NCBI RefSeq assembly: GCF_000472385.1
Contig: NZ_AWZU01000002.1
Span: 337,350 to 401,349 of the forward strand
Origin: Bradyrhizobium sp. ARR65
GTDB taxonomy: Bacteria; Pseudomonadota; Alphaproteobacteria; Rhizobiales; Xanthobacteraceae
Direction of reading: 5' to 3'
Length of the DNA: 64,000 nt
Made by a program: the position numbers and the translations under genes. The notes below the pieces were generated by a model, which worked only from the letters and a program-made list of their open reading frames with translations, did not search any database and was not told the origin of the DNA. Positions within the stretch are counted from its first letter, which is position 1, and the number at the start of each line of letters is the position of its first letter. Of this stretch, positions 37,745 to 46,268 are shown piece by piece.

Positions 37745-37779
37745 TCAAGAAGGGCGCGCTCGTCGACGAGAAGAACTAA
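37741..37779 (+). pseudogene. Remnant copy of the ilvC 3' end
   Basis: The 13 codons read [12 protein letters not shown] plus stop. The true ilvC ends [13 protein letters not shown]. The DNA differs at several codons (GTGTTGG... versus CTCGTCGAC), so this is not a recent exact duplication. It probably marks an old recombination between two ilvC alleles or a replaced gene end. Confidence 0.75.
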
Positions 37780-37802
37780 AGCTCCTGGCGGAGAGCCAGG
37801 TT

Positions 37803-37880
37803 TTCCCTCTCCCCGCGTGCGGGGAAAGGGTTAGGGTGAGGGGGGACTCTCCGCGGACTGAACTCGTGGAGAGTCCTCCG
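37803..37880. repeat. Dispersed hairpin repeat (CCCTCTCCCCG type), second copy
   Basis: CCCTCTCCCCG with GCGGGGAAAGGG, then TTAGGGTGAGGGG, matching the element at 32445. A short stem GGACTCTCC/GGAGAGTCC follows. Confidence 0.65.
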
Positions 37881-38404
37881 ATACGCAGCCGACTTCTCCC
37901 GGTGATCGCGACGAGGGATTGTCTCCGCGCATAAGTCGCTCAACCGACAGCGCTTGCTTTCGAGGCTGATGACGTCGTGCACGGTTTCGAATTACCGCAA
38001 ACGAAATTTTAAGGCTTGCCCGGCATGGTGCCGGCGTGATCCGGGCAGCGATCTTGCCGCCCTGCAGCCGAGTTCGTGGACTTCATCCATCCGCTCCGGC
38101 TCTTGTCAAACCACTCCGGCTTCTTCAAGCGCGGCAACGGCGATCAAGAAGTGAGAGTTAAATCACATTCTTGATCTGTGTGCTTATTGGGCGGACTCTT
38201 GCGGTCCAAAAACCCTTTCGCTTCAAAGGCGAAGACTCAAGATTTCATCTCCTCTCTCATCGCGGGTTGTGCTCGCCTCTTGGCTGAGCAAAGCGCCCGC
38301 GCTGCAAGCATTGAGAGCTCATGCATATTCTTGCTGATCGGTGGCATCTTGCCGCGTTGCAGGCGACCGCTTTTGCTTGAGAACATGGAATCGGTTGCGG
38401 CATT
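37881..38404. other. Long intergenic stretch with no supported gene
   Basis: About 520 nt. It contains small hairpins, such as GCCCGGC around 38019-38023, but I find no start with a ribosome site and no tRNA or known RNA. Codon usage of the open frames here looks unlike the neighbours. It may be a decayed region. Confidence 0.5.
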
Positions 38405-38486
38405 GTAGGTGGGCAAAGGCGCGCACGCGCCGCGCCCACTACTTCAGGTTCAAGGCGGTGGGCACGCGTTGCTTTGCCCACCCTAC
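38405..38486. repeat. Dispersed inverted repeat (GTAGGTGGGCAAAG type)
   Basis: GTAGGTGGGCAAAGGCG at the left and GCTTTGCCCACCCTAC at the right form the outer arms, with an inner GGGC-rich palindrome. The left half recurs at 48200-48241. It directly precedes the rhodanese gene. Confidence 0.7.
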
Positions 38487-38505
38487 AACTCTCAAGGAGG
38501 TTCGG

Positions 38506-38889
38506 ATGGCTCTCACCGTCAAGCAGATGTTGGAGGCGGCGAATGCCGCCGTGCCGAAGATCTCGCCGCAAGAGGCGCAGGATCTGATCGCGAAGGGCAA
38601 CACGCTCGTGGTCGACGTGCGCGACGCGCCGGAGGTCGAGAAGAGCGGCAAGGCCAAGGGCGCCGTGCATGTCTCGCGGGGTATGCTGGAGTTTCGCGCC
38701 GATCCGGAGTCGCCCTATCACGACAAGAACTTTGTCAAGGACAAGAACGTCATCCTCTATTGCGCATCCGGCGGACGCGCCGCGCTCGCGGGCAAGCTGC
38801 TCAAGGACATGGGTTACGACCATGTCTACAATATCGGCGGCTTCAAGGATTGGGCCGATAGCGGCGGCGCGGTTGAACCGGGCGTGTGA
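38506..38889 (+). CDS. Rhodanese-like sulfurtransferase domain protein
   Basis: A 127-residue single rhodanese domain. The catalytic Cys is in ILYCASGGRAALAGKLL, and DVRDAPEVEKSGKAKGAVHVSRG is the standard N-terminal part. The start at 38506 follows AAGGAGG; the longer ORF upstream runs through the repeat. It may carry persulfide sulfur in the cytosol. No obvious partner is adjacent. Confidence 0.92.
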   Translation: MALTVKQMLEAANAAVPKISPQEAQDLIAKGNTLVVDVRDAPEVEKSGKAKGAVHVSRGMLEFRADPESPYHDKNFVKDKNVILYCASGGRAALAGKLLKDMGYDHVYNIGGFKDWADSGGAVEPGV

Positions 38890-38916
38890 GGCTGCGGCAG
38901 ACTGGGCCTTGGCGGA

Positions 38917-40941
38917 TCAGCGCTCGCATAGCTGCCGCGGCCCCGAATAGGGCTTGTAGGTGCAATCCGAAGCCCGGAACGAATGATAATAGCGTTCGCA
39001 GGCTTCGACATTGCATCGCGGGCCCTGCTGGGGCGTTGGCGCGGTGTCGCCCTGATCCGAAGATCCCGAACCGGCCTTGGACTGTCCGACCGTGGTCGGC
39101 TCGGCCGGCGCGGTTTGGGCGAGCGTTGGTGCGCCGGCTTCCTGCATGAAGTCTTTCCAGATCCTGGCCGGGAGTGAGCCGCCGGCAACGCCTTTCATCG
39201 GACTGTGATCGTCATTGCCGACCCAAACGCCGGCCACGAGAAAGTTGTTGAAGCCGATGAACCAGGCATCGCGATAATCCTGGCTCGTGCCGGTCTTGCC
39301 GGCGGCAAACTCCTCGAGCTGCGCGGCGCGACCGGTGCCGCGCTCGACGACGCCGCGCAAGAGATCGATCAGTTCGCCCTGATATTGGCCAAGGCCGTGC
39401 TGGCCTTGCTCGGGTCCGTTGATCTGTACGTAATCCTTGTCGCTCGCGGTCTTGATGGCGGCAATGCCATGGGCATTGACGGGAGCCTTGCCGGCGCGCA
39501 CGGCCGCGTAGGCCGAGGTGAGATCGAGCAGCGTCACCTCGGACGTTCCGAGCGCGAGACTGGGATTGTTCTGCAGTGGGGCATGCAGGCCGAGGTCGCG
39601 CGCCGCGGCAATCACCTGGGCGATGCCGACCTGTTGTGAGAGACGAACGGTGGCATCATTGAGCGAATTGGCGAACGCGTCTGCGAGCGTGACCTTGCCA
39701 TGGTGATGGCGCCCGTAGTTCTCCGGTTCCCAGCCCCGAATGTCGATGGGGGCGTCGAGGATTTCGTCATCCGGCGTGAAGCCCTGGCGCAACGCCGCAT
39801 AATAGTCGAACAGCTTGAATGCCGAGCCCGGCTGTCGCTGGGCCTGGACCGCGCGATTGTATTGGCTGTCGGCATAGCTGCGTCCGCCGACCATCGCCAC
39901 CACCGCGCCATCGGGCCGCATGGCGACCAGCGCCGCCTGCGTTGCATGTTTCTCGGCTCCGTACCTGGCGAGTGTCGACCTGATCGCGTCCGTGGCAAGC
40001 TGCTGCAGGCGCAGGTCGAGCGTGGTCCTGATACGAACGGTGCCGCCGAAGGCCGGCGTCACCGCCGCCGCCTTCTTGTACACCCAGTCGGCGAACCAGT
40101 CGCTGGAGGCCGGCGCGAGGTCCGCCGGACTGGGTCTCGCCGGACTAAGCTTGGCCGCCAATGCATCGGCCTGGCTCAACTTGCGGTTATCGACCATCGC
40201 ATCGAGCACCGTTGCCGCGCGCTTGCGCGCCGCGTCCGGATCGCGGAAGGGGTCGTCTTGCGAGGGAGCGTTGATCATGCCGGCAAGCATGGCGGCTTCA
40301 GGCAGCGTGAGATCGCCGACGCCCTTGCCGAAATAGAGCTTCGCCGCCGCAGGAAAGCCGGTCGCGCCGGCGCCCAGATAGACGTTGTTGAGATAGCTCG
40401 TGAGAATGGCGTCCTTGCTCAGATGATGCTCGATCCAGATCGAGATCGCCGCCTCCTGGATCTTGCGCCTGTAGGTGCGCTCGGGGCTGAGGAAGAGATT
40501 TTTTACGAGCTGCTGGGTGATGGTGCTGCCGCCGGCAACCGTCTTGCCGGCCGCCAGATTGTCCTTCATGGCCCGTAACACCGACGGCCAATCGATCGCG
40601 CCATGCTCGTAAAAATGCCGGTCCTCGATGCTGAGGACGGCGTTGATGAGGTTCGCGGGCATGTCCTTGGCATCGACCGGCGGCAATTGTAGCTGCCCCT
40701 TTCGTGGCAGATCGTGCCCGTCCGCGGAGGTCAGCGCGATCACGCGCCGCCCGGTCACTTCCGCGGCAGAAGGAAAATGCACGTCGCGCAACGTCCACAG
40801 CAGCGCGCCCGCCAGCATCGCCACGACAAAGATCATGCTGACCGCACCCGCAGCCGCGTAAAAGAGCGACGATCCCCGGGACGATTGCGAAGTGGAGCCA
40901 TCATCCGGAGCGCCAGGAGGATGCCCGATCACGGAACCCAT
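38917..40941 (-). CDS. Penicillin-binding protein 1A-type, with a BA14K-like C-terminal tail
   Basis: A 674-residue bifunctional cell-wall synthase. It has one N-terminal membrane anchor, a glycosyltransferase 51 domain (EDRHFYEHGAIDWPSVLRA; GGSTITQQLVKN), and a transpeptidase domain with SxxK (GSAFK), SxN (SLN) and KTGTS. The final residues (CNVEACERYYHSFRASDC then TYKPYSGPRQLC) resemble the BA14K motif, normally a separate small protein. This is a fusion at the periplasmic C-terminus. It polymerises and cross-links peptidoglycan. Confidence 0.93.
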   Translation of the reverse strand: MGSVIGHPPGAPDDGSTSQSSRGSSLFYAAAGAVSMIFVVAMLAGALLWTLRDVHFPSAAEVTGRRVIALTSADGHDLPRKGQLQLPPVDAKDMPANLINAVLSIEDRHFYEHGAIDWPSVLRAMKDNLAAGKTVAGGSTITQQLVKNLFLSPERTYRRKIQEAAISIWIEHHLSKDAILTSYLNNVYLGAGATGFPAAAKLYFGKGVGDLTLPEAAMLAGMINAPSQDDPFRDPDAARKRAATVLDAMVDNRKLSQADALAAKLSPARPSPADLAPASSDWFADWVYKKAAAVTPAFGGTVRIRTTLDLRLQQLATDAIRSTLARYGAEKHATQAALVAMRPDGAVVAMVGGRSYADSQYNRAVQAQRQPGSAFKLFDYYAALRQGFTPDDEILDAPIDIRGWEPENYGRHHHGKVTLADAFANSLNDATVRLSQQVGIAQVIAAARDLGLHAPLQNNPSLALGTSEVTLLDLTSAYAAVRAGKAPVNAHGIAAIKTASDKDYVQINGPEQGQHGLGQYQGELIDLLRGVVERGTGRAAQLEEFAAGKTGTSQDYRDAWFIGFNNFLVAGVWVGNDDHSPMKGVAGGSLPARIWKDFMQEAGAPTLAQTAPAEPTTVGQSKAGSGSSDQGDTAPTPQQGPRCNVEACERYYHSFRASDCTYKPYSGPRQLCER

Positions 40942-41257
40942 GCCTCGTAACGGCAGCCGCGTTGCGTGACCGGCTGGTACGCCTCGGCGCGGTGCGGAAA
41001 CCTGGCGAGAAACGCCGGTTCATGCACTGCAGTTCCCAACGCGAGATCGCCCACGCGGCTGGATCTGAGCGCAGGAACAACCGCCCCGATCAACGGTAAT
41101 TTCAGCTTCTACGCTCAAGCGGCTATCTGTTCGCGGCGGATGGCACCGAGGGCGGCGGGCGCGACGGGTGTCAGGGGAGATCTCGGCTTTCGCTACACCT
41201 CGTGAGGCCGGTAATTTTCCAGGCGGAACTCAAGCCAGGACATAGATCAGGAGATAG
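40942..41257. other. Intergenic stretch between the PBP gene and a small secreted protein
   Basis: It contains no supported gene on either strand. The promoters of the two divergent genes are presumably here, but no strong consensus stands out. Confidence 0.4.
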
Positions 41258-41476
41258 ATGATGAGAAAGGTGTCGACGCTCTTCGCCTGCGCCTTGATGT
41301 CGTGCCTGTTGGCTGGGCCCGCATTTTCCGCGATCAAATTCAAGCGCTTCCCCCATTGTCCTGAGGGGCTTGTTGCGAAGAGGACCTGCGAATGCCACGC
41401 GGGCGCCTCCGGCCGTTACCGTTTTTGCCACGCTGGAGATTATTGTGATACCGCGAGAGGTCACTGCGATAAGTAG
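41258..41476 (+). CDS. Small secreted cysteine-rich protein, 72 aa
   Basis: It starts with two adjacent ATG codons after CAGGAGATAG. A signal peptide of about 23 residues (STLFACALMSCLLAGPAFSA) is followed by a basic mature part with six Cys (CPEG, TCECHAG, RFCHAGDYCD and a final C), so three disulfides are likely. The mature chain is only about 47 residues. I do not recognise the family. The next gene (phasin) is 139 nt downstream. Confidence 0.7.
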   Translation: MMRKVSTLFACALMSCLLAGPAFSAIKFKRFPHCPEGLVAKRTCECHAGASGRYRFCHAGDYCDTARGHCDK

Positions 41477-41615
41477 ACATTGGCGTTCAAGCGCAGTTCT
41501 CCAAATACGGACACATGACCGCCGCGCGGGGGACAATTGGAAACCGCGATTTCAGCGTAAAGATGGACAAAGCTTACAGCTTGATTCGATATTTTAAGCG
41601 ACGGAGTCAGGGGCA

Positions 41616-42230
41616 ATGTTGAACGCGGACGAGAACAAGCCGGTTGCGAAATCCGGCCAACGGAACCGGAAATCGGCGGAGCAGGGCGGCAAGGTCCGAG
41701 GTCGGAACCGCAAATCCGATCAAGTGCGGGATGCCAAGCCCGATGAAGCGCAAGAGGCTGCTCATGCGCAGGTGAGCGAGCCAATCGCGGCGACTGAAAC
41801 CACGCCCGCTGAAAGCGCGGCGCGCGAACCGGCGGTGACCGGCAGCGAGCAGACTGAAAGCGAGCAGAGCACTGCCGTCCACACCGACATCCCGCCCGTC
41901 GTCTTGAACCCACCGGCAGAAGCTGTTCCGGTCAACATCCAGACGATCGCGAATGCCTACGGCGACTACACGAAGAAGTCGCTCGAGCAAACCAGGTCCT
42001 TCTTTGAAAGGCTTGCGGAAGTGCGCTCGCTCGACAAGGCCTTCGAGCTGCAGACGGCATTCGTCAAGCAGGCATATGAAACCTACGTTGCCGACTCCCA
42101 GAAGATTCGCGAGCTGCATCGGGAATTGGCTCGGCAAAGATTGGCGGGATTCGAGGGCTTCGTGGCCAGGATGACCCAAACCCCGTTCGGCCTGCAGTCG
42201 GGGACGAGCGGCGGGATCGCGAGTTCTTAA
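41616..42230 (+). CDS. Phasin family protein
   Basis: A 204-residue protein. The C-terminal 90 residues form the Phasin_2 helical domain (YGDYTKKSLEQTRSFFERLAE and TAFVKQAYETYVADSQKIRELHRELA). The first 110 residues are low-complexity, Lys/Glu/Pro/Ala-rich. Phasins coat polyhydroxyalkanoate granules. Its stop codon overlaps the stop of the convergent acetolactate synthase-like gene. Confidence 0.87.
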   Translation: MLNADENKPVAKSGQRNRKSAEQGGKVRGRNRKSDQVRDAKPDEAQEAAHAQVSEPIAATETTPAESAAREPAVTGSEQTESEQSTAVHTDIPPVVLNPPAEAVPVNIQTIANAYGDYTKKSLEQTRSFFERLAEVRSLDKAFELQTAFVKQAYETYVADSQKIRELHRELARQRLAGFEGFVARMTQTPFGLQSGTSGGIASS

Positions 42231-43864
42231 CCGGGCGCGTTCTCGCGCAACTCGGTGACGAGAACGCGCATGTTCTCGGAATAGTCGACCGGCGTCGTCA
42301 CGAGATGAACGCCTCCTTGCCTGAAGGCGGCTTCGAGAGTCGGTGCCAGGTCGTCCGGGCCGGCCACGCGGCTGCCCTTGATGCCATAGGCCGTCGCATA
42401 GGCGACGAAGTCCGGGTTGCCGAAGCTCATGCCGAAATCGGCATAGCCGTCGACGGCCTGCTTCCAGCGGATCATGCCATAGGCATTATCCTGCAGGATC
42501 AGCACGACGAGATTGAGCTTGAGGCGAACGGCCGTCTCCAGCTCCTGCGAGTTCATCATGAAACCGCCGTCGCCGCAGACCGCGAGCACGCGACGCTCCG
42601 GGTAGAGCGTCGCCGCCATGATCGCCGATGGCAGGCCTGCGCCCATCGTGGCGAGCGCATTGTCCAGCAACAGCGTGTTCGCGACTCGGGTCCGATAATT
42701 TCGCGCAAACCAGATTTTGAACATGCCGTTGTCCAGGCACACGATGCCGTCCTCGGGCATGACCTGGCGCACGTCATGAACGAGCCGCTGCGGGGTCAAT
42801 GGATAGCGGCTTTCCTCAGCCCTCTCGGCGATGTGCCCAAGGATCTCCTGCCGCAGCTCCAGAAGCGCGCCGGCATTTGGTAGCTGGCCCTCGAGGCGGT
42901 CGGCCAGCAGTCCGAGGCTTGGACCGACATCGCCGACCAGTTCGGCTTGGGGCCAGAACACTTCCTCGACCACCGCCGGCAGGTAGCCGACATGCAGGAC
43001 GGTCGGGCCATTCGACCCCATCAGGAACGGCGGCTTCTCCACCGTATCGTGGCCGATCGAAATGATGAGGTCCGCGCGGTCGATCGCCCGGTGCACATAA
43101 TCGCGCTCGGTCAAGGCGGCCGTGCCCATGTACAGTCCGGACCCGCCCGAGACCGCGCCCTTGCCCATCTGTGTGTTGAAGAAGGGAATCTGCAGCCGCC
43201 TCACGAAAGCGGAGAGCGCGTCCGCAAGCCGCGGACGGCTCGCTGCGGCTCCCAACATCACCAGGGGCCGTTCGGCGCGGCGGATCAACGCACCGGCCCG
43301 GTCCAGCGCTTCTTTCGGGGCAATCGGCGGATCGACCGGGTGCGGCGGCACCAATGCGATGTCGGGGACGGTGTCGGCCGCGATGTCTTCGGGAAGCTCG
43401 AGATGGACCGGGCCGGGCCGCTCCTGCTGCGCAACGCGGAAGGCGTCCCGCACGAGCGTCGGGATGGTCCGGGCGCTGACGATCTGGTGCGCCATCTTGG
43501 TGAGCGGCGTCATGGTCGCGACCATGTCCACGACCTGAAAGCCCGCCTGCTTGCGGCTCAGGATTCCCTTCTGGCCGGTGATCATGACCATCGGCATCGC
43601 GCCGAGCAGCGCATAGGCGGCGCCGGTCGTCAGATTCAGCGCACCGGGCCCGAGCGTCGACAGGCAGACGCCCGGCTTGCCGGTCAGCCGTCCATGCGTC
43701 GCCGCCATGAACGCGGCCGCCTGTTCGTGCCGCGTCAGCACCAGCTCGATCGAAGATCGCCGCAGCGCCTCGACGAAGGCGAGGTTTTCCTCGCCCGGCA
43801 CGCCGAAGATCCGCTGCACGCCTTCGTTTTCCAATGCAGCTACAAGCAGTTCGGCGCCGTTCAT
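42227..43864 (-). CDS. Acetolactate synthase-like TPP enzyme (second paralogue)
   Basis: A 545-residue TPP enzyme. Glu47 in TRHEQAAAFMAATHGRLTG matches the catalytic Glu, and the TPP motif is GDGGFMMNSQELETAVRLKL with QDNAYGMI. It has no adjacent small subunit and belongs to a branch distinct from ilvI (VPGEENLAFVEALR). It may make acetolactate in a catabolic setting, but the real reaction is not certain. It overlaps the phasin gene by 4 nt at the stops. Confidence 0.87.
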   Translation of the reverse strand: MNGAELLVAALENEGVQRIFGVPGEENLAFVEALRRSSIELVLTRHEQAAAFMAATHGRLTGKPGVCLSTLGPGALNLTTGAAYALLGAMPMVMITGQKGILSRKQAGFQVVDMVATMTPLTKMAHQIVSARTIPTLVRDAFRVAQQERPGPVHLELPEDIAADTVPDIALVPPHPVDPPIAPKEALDRAGALIRRAERPLVMLGAAASRPRLADALSAFVRRLQIPFFNTQMGKGAVSGGSGLYMGTAALTERDYVHRAIDRADLIISIGHDTVEKPPFLMGSNGPTVLHVGYLPAVVEEVFWPQAELVGDVGPSLGLLADRLEGQLPNAGALLELRQEILGHIAERAEESRYPLTPQRLVHDVRQVMPEDGIVCLDNGMFKIWFARNYRTRVANTLLLDNALATMGAGLPSAIMAATLYPERRVLAVCGDGGFMMNSQELETAVRLKLNLVVLILQDNAYGMIRWKQAVDGYADFGMSFGNPDFVAYATAYGIKGSRVAGPDDLAPTLEAAFRQGGVHLVTTPVDYSENMRVLVTELRENAPG

Positions 43865-44021
43865 GGACGTGTTCCTTGTTCGAGGCTCTTGCTGAAACTG
43901 GACCTATCCGATCCGCTTTCAGTAGCGGATCATTTCAATGTTAACGCCACTGCGTCGTGAAACTGCGCCAACGAGAAATGTCTCGGCTCGCGAAGCTGTG
44001 ATCGCTCGCATCGACTGAACC
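43865..44021. other. Intergenic region upstream of the acetolactate synthase-like gene
   Basis: It presumably holds the leftward promoter of that gene. No feature stands out before the dyad at 44027. Confidence 0.35.
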
Positions 44022-44022
44022 C

Positions 44023-44050
44023 TTGCTCCTGTAGTCGCTACAGGATGCAT
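44023..44050 (+). promoter_or_regulatory. MerR-type metal-response promoter/operator candidate
   Basis: TCCTGTAG and CTACAGGA are a perfect inverted repeat with a 3-nt centre (44027-44045), right after a TTG that can serve as a -35 start (TTGCTC, 44023-44028). This layout, a CTGTAG/CTACAG dyad lying between -35 and a distant -10, is that of MerR-family sites such as CadR/PbrR. No merR-like gene is adjacent in the window. Confidence 0.55.
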
Positions 44051-44180
44051 CCTCGTGACGATGGCAATCAAGCTCGAAGAGCCACCACGAACAGCGGCCG
44101 TCACCTGCGACGACGCCAAGGCCGGCGTTGAAAGTATCACCGGCCCAGACTATCCGTCCGCGGCAAGGAGCCAAACGGTC

Positions 44181-44393
44181 ATGATGCTTCAATCGGTCAT
44201 TACCTGTCCCAGATGCGGCACGGCAAAGATGGAAACGATGCCGACCGACGCCTGCCAATATTTCTACGAATGTACTGGCTGTGGCACCAGGCTGCGGCCC
44301 AGGAACGGCGATTGCTGCGTGTTCTGCTCCTACGGATCTATGCCCTGTCCGCCGAAGCAAGCCGAGCGCGCCGGCAGTTGCTGCACGAGGTGA
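44181..44393 (+). CDS. GDCCVxC-domain protein, 70 aa
   Basis: Start at 44181 behind AAGGAG; the longer ORF runs upstream through the operator. It has two CxxC pairs (CPRCG and CTGC), then GDCCVFCSYGSMPCPP, the family hallmark, and a C-terminal CC. The family is annotated as a GDCCVxC (seleno)protein and often lies in mercury or other metal resistance operons. Here it stands alone behind a MerR-type dyad. A role in binding a thiophilic metal is plausible; not proven. Confidence 0.85.
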   Translation: MMLQSVITCPRCGTAKMETMPTDACQYFYECTGCGTRLRPRNGDCCVFCSYGSMPCPPKQAERAGSCCTR

Positions 44394-44537
44394 GCTGCAT
44401 TGTTCGCGCCGCAGTCGAACCCTGTCGTGACTGGCTCGCAAACACCTCAAACAGTTTGCCGGCGGTTCGTAGCTGTGCCCCGCGCTGGGCTGAGAGGCCG
44501 ACTTTGCCTCTGCGGCCCAGCGTCAAAGCCCGGCAAT

Positions 44538-44813
44538 CTAGTACAGCATCCACCACCGCCATCGGTAATCCGGTTCACGCGTCCGTAGCACTGGGCCGTA
44601 GTGGCGAACCCGATGAAAAAAATACGACCAGTTCGCAGCCGGGAAGATGCAGGTCCGCGGCGATTGCACGCTTCTGCCGGTCGGGTCGAAATATGCGGTG
44701 TAGCCGTCGCTGCACCAGTTTCCGTAGCCTTGAGCTTTCACCGAACCGGGCATGCCGAGCACGCCTATGGTCAGCGCCGCAATTGAAGCCGCAACGATGG
44801 TTCGTCCTCTCAT
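44538..44813 (-). CDS. Small secreted protein, 91 aa
   Basis: A GGAGGG ribosome site 4 nt before the ATG supports the start at 44813. The signal peptide (TIVAASIAALTIGVLGMPGSVKAQ) is followed by a short mature part with two Cys and many Trp and Tyr (GNWCSDGYTAYFDPTG; YRWRWWMLY). The family is unknown. Single-copy small secreted proteins of this kind are common near NEW3-type genes here, but no operon link is seen. Confidence 0.6.
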   Translation of the reverse strand: MRGRTIVAASIAALTIGVLGMPGSVKAQGYGNWCSDGYTAYFDPTGRSVQSPRTCIFPAANWSYFFHRVRHYGPVLRTREPDYRWRWWMLY

Positions 44814-44878
44814 GTCGCCCTCCAGAAGGAATTGAATCAGCAAGCGTTCGCCGGATGGTCCTTTGCGTCTTCGCTCGC

Positions 44879-45013
44879 GCAAAACGCAGGTGGTGCTGCG
44901 TTTTGCACGATGCGCAAAAACGGAAACTAAAGTCTAAAAACTAAAGTCTGATCCGAAAAGGCCTGACATTACTGACTTGTAATTGGCGCGCCAAAATTTT
45001 TCAAAATTTTGGC
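44879..45013. promoter_or_regulatory. Dense set of dyads and direct repeats upstream of the NEW3-ABC operon
   Basis: GCAAAACGCAG/CTGCGTTTTGC (44879-44906, 6-nt centre) is one perfect dyad. A second, GCCAAAATTTT/AAAATTTTGGC (44990-45013), is perfect with a 2-nt centre. Between them the sequence ACTAAAGTCT occurs twice. The second dyad ends 85 nt upstream of the NEW3 gene ATG. They may be regulator sites or a terminator for the leftward gene; the target is not known. Confidence 0.55.
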
Positions 45014-45098
45014 AAGATTGTGCGGCCCCCGCGCGCCGCGGTCCGTGACGGCGGCGCGCCACACATGCCTGATCGGTTCACTTTCCAGGAGTGTTGTC

Positions 45099-46268
45099 AT
45101 GCGAGCGTTCGCTCTCGCCCCCATTGCCCTCGCCATCTCGCTGATCGCGCCGGCTGCCCAGGCCGCCGACTCCCATGATGCGAATATCAAAGGCCTTTAC
45201 CTGATGACCGATTATCCCGCGGTCACGGTCAGGCCGGGCACGACGTCCAACATCCCGCTGCGGCTGCAGAACTACGGCCTCAGCCCTGAGCGTTATCAGC
45301 TTTCGGTCGCAGGCGTGCCGAGCGGCTGGACTGCGACCATCCTCGGCGGCGGCCAGCCGGTTGCCGCCGCGATGCCGGCGCCCGACAAGGACGTGCCGCT
45401 GCAGTTGCGGCTCGACGTGCCCGCGAACGCCAAGCTCGATGAGCAGACGTTGACGGTCAAGGCGGAAGGGCAGGGCAATCAGGCAAGCCTGCCGATCCAG
45501 GTCGCGCTCGCCAAGGAATTGCCGGCCAAGCTGACCGTGAAGGCGCAACTGCCGTCGCTGCGCGGCAGCCCCAAGTCGAATTTCGAATACACGCTGACGA
45601 TCAAGAACGATTCCGGCCGTAACCTCAACGTCAGCTTCGCCGCGCAGGCGCCTGAGAATTTCGATACCTCTTTCACCGAAGCCTACGGCACGCAGGAGCT
45701 GTCCTCAATTCCGATCGACGCCGGACAGTCCAAGGACATCAAGCTGAAAGTGCGACCGCCGAGCACGATCGATGCCGGTCACTTTCCGGTCGCCGTGACC
45801 GTGAAGGCGGAGGACGCCTCCGCCAAGGTCGATCTCGCGCTCGACGTCGTCGGCGAGCCGCGGCTCCAGGTGGCGGGACGCGAAGGCTTGTTGAGCGCGC
45901 GCGCCGTGGCCGCGCAGCAGACCTCGATTCCCATCGTGCTGACCAACAGCGGCAGCGCACCGGCGGAGAACGTCAAGCTGTCTGCGAGCTCGCCCTCCGG
46001 CTGGAAGGTCACCTTCAATCCCGAGACGATCGATCGCCTGGTGCCGGGCAAGGATGCCGAAGTGCAGGCGCTGGTGACGCCGAGCGACAAGTCGCTCGCC
46101 GGCGACTACATGGTCAGCGTGAACGCCAACTCGCGCGGTGAAAGCGCCTCCAGCCAGTTCCGCATCACGGTCAGCACCTCGACGGTGTGGGGCATGGTCG
46201 GCGCGGGCGTGATCGGCGTCGCGCTGCTTCTGATGCTGGGTGCCGTTGCGAGGTTCGGACGGCGATGA
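45099..46268 (+). CDS. NEW3-domain (Ig-like) exported membrane-anchored protein
   Basis: A 389-residue protein. The start at 45099 has a signal peptide ([20 protein letters not shown], cleavage at AQA). Three Ig-like beta domains follow; the NEW3 signature is clear in PRVRPGTT-like [19 protein letters not shown] and again in [22 protein letters not shown]-terminal membrane segment ([20 protein letters not shown]) anchors it. It overlaps the ATPase gene (ATGA). NEW3 (COG1470) proteins occur with NosFY-like ABC exporters; this may be a periplasmic partner of the pump. Confidence 0.85.
   Translation: MRAFALAPIALAISLIAPAAQAADSHDANIKGLYLMTDYPAVTVRPGTTSNIPLRLQNYGLSPERYQLSVAGVPSGWTATILGGGQPVAAAMPAPDKDVPLQLRLDVPANAKLDEQTLTVKAEGQGNQASLPIQVALAKELPAKLTVKAQLPSLRGSPKSNFEYTLTIKNDSGRNLNVSFAAQAPENFDTSFTEAYGTQELSSIPIDAGQSKDIKLKVRPPSTIDAGHFPVAVTVKAEDASAKVDLALDVVGEPRLQVAGREGLLSARAVAAQQTSIPIVLTNSGSAPAENVKLSASSPSGWKVTFNPETIDRLVPGKDAEVQALVTPSDKSLAGDYMVSVNANSRGESASSQFRITVSTSTVWGMVGAGVIGVALLLMLGAVARFGRR

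Noticed and set aside
38178..38408. Frame of 76 codons upstream of the rhodanese gene
   Set aside because: No ribosome site; codon use looks unlike the neighbours; it ends in a dispersed repeat.
41200..41257. A toxin-antitoxin or bacteriocin operon around the small secreted Cys protein
   Set aside because: No immunity, modification or exporter gene is next to it, so only the single small gene is reported.
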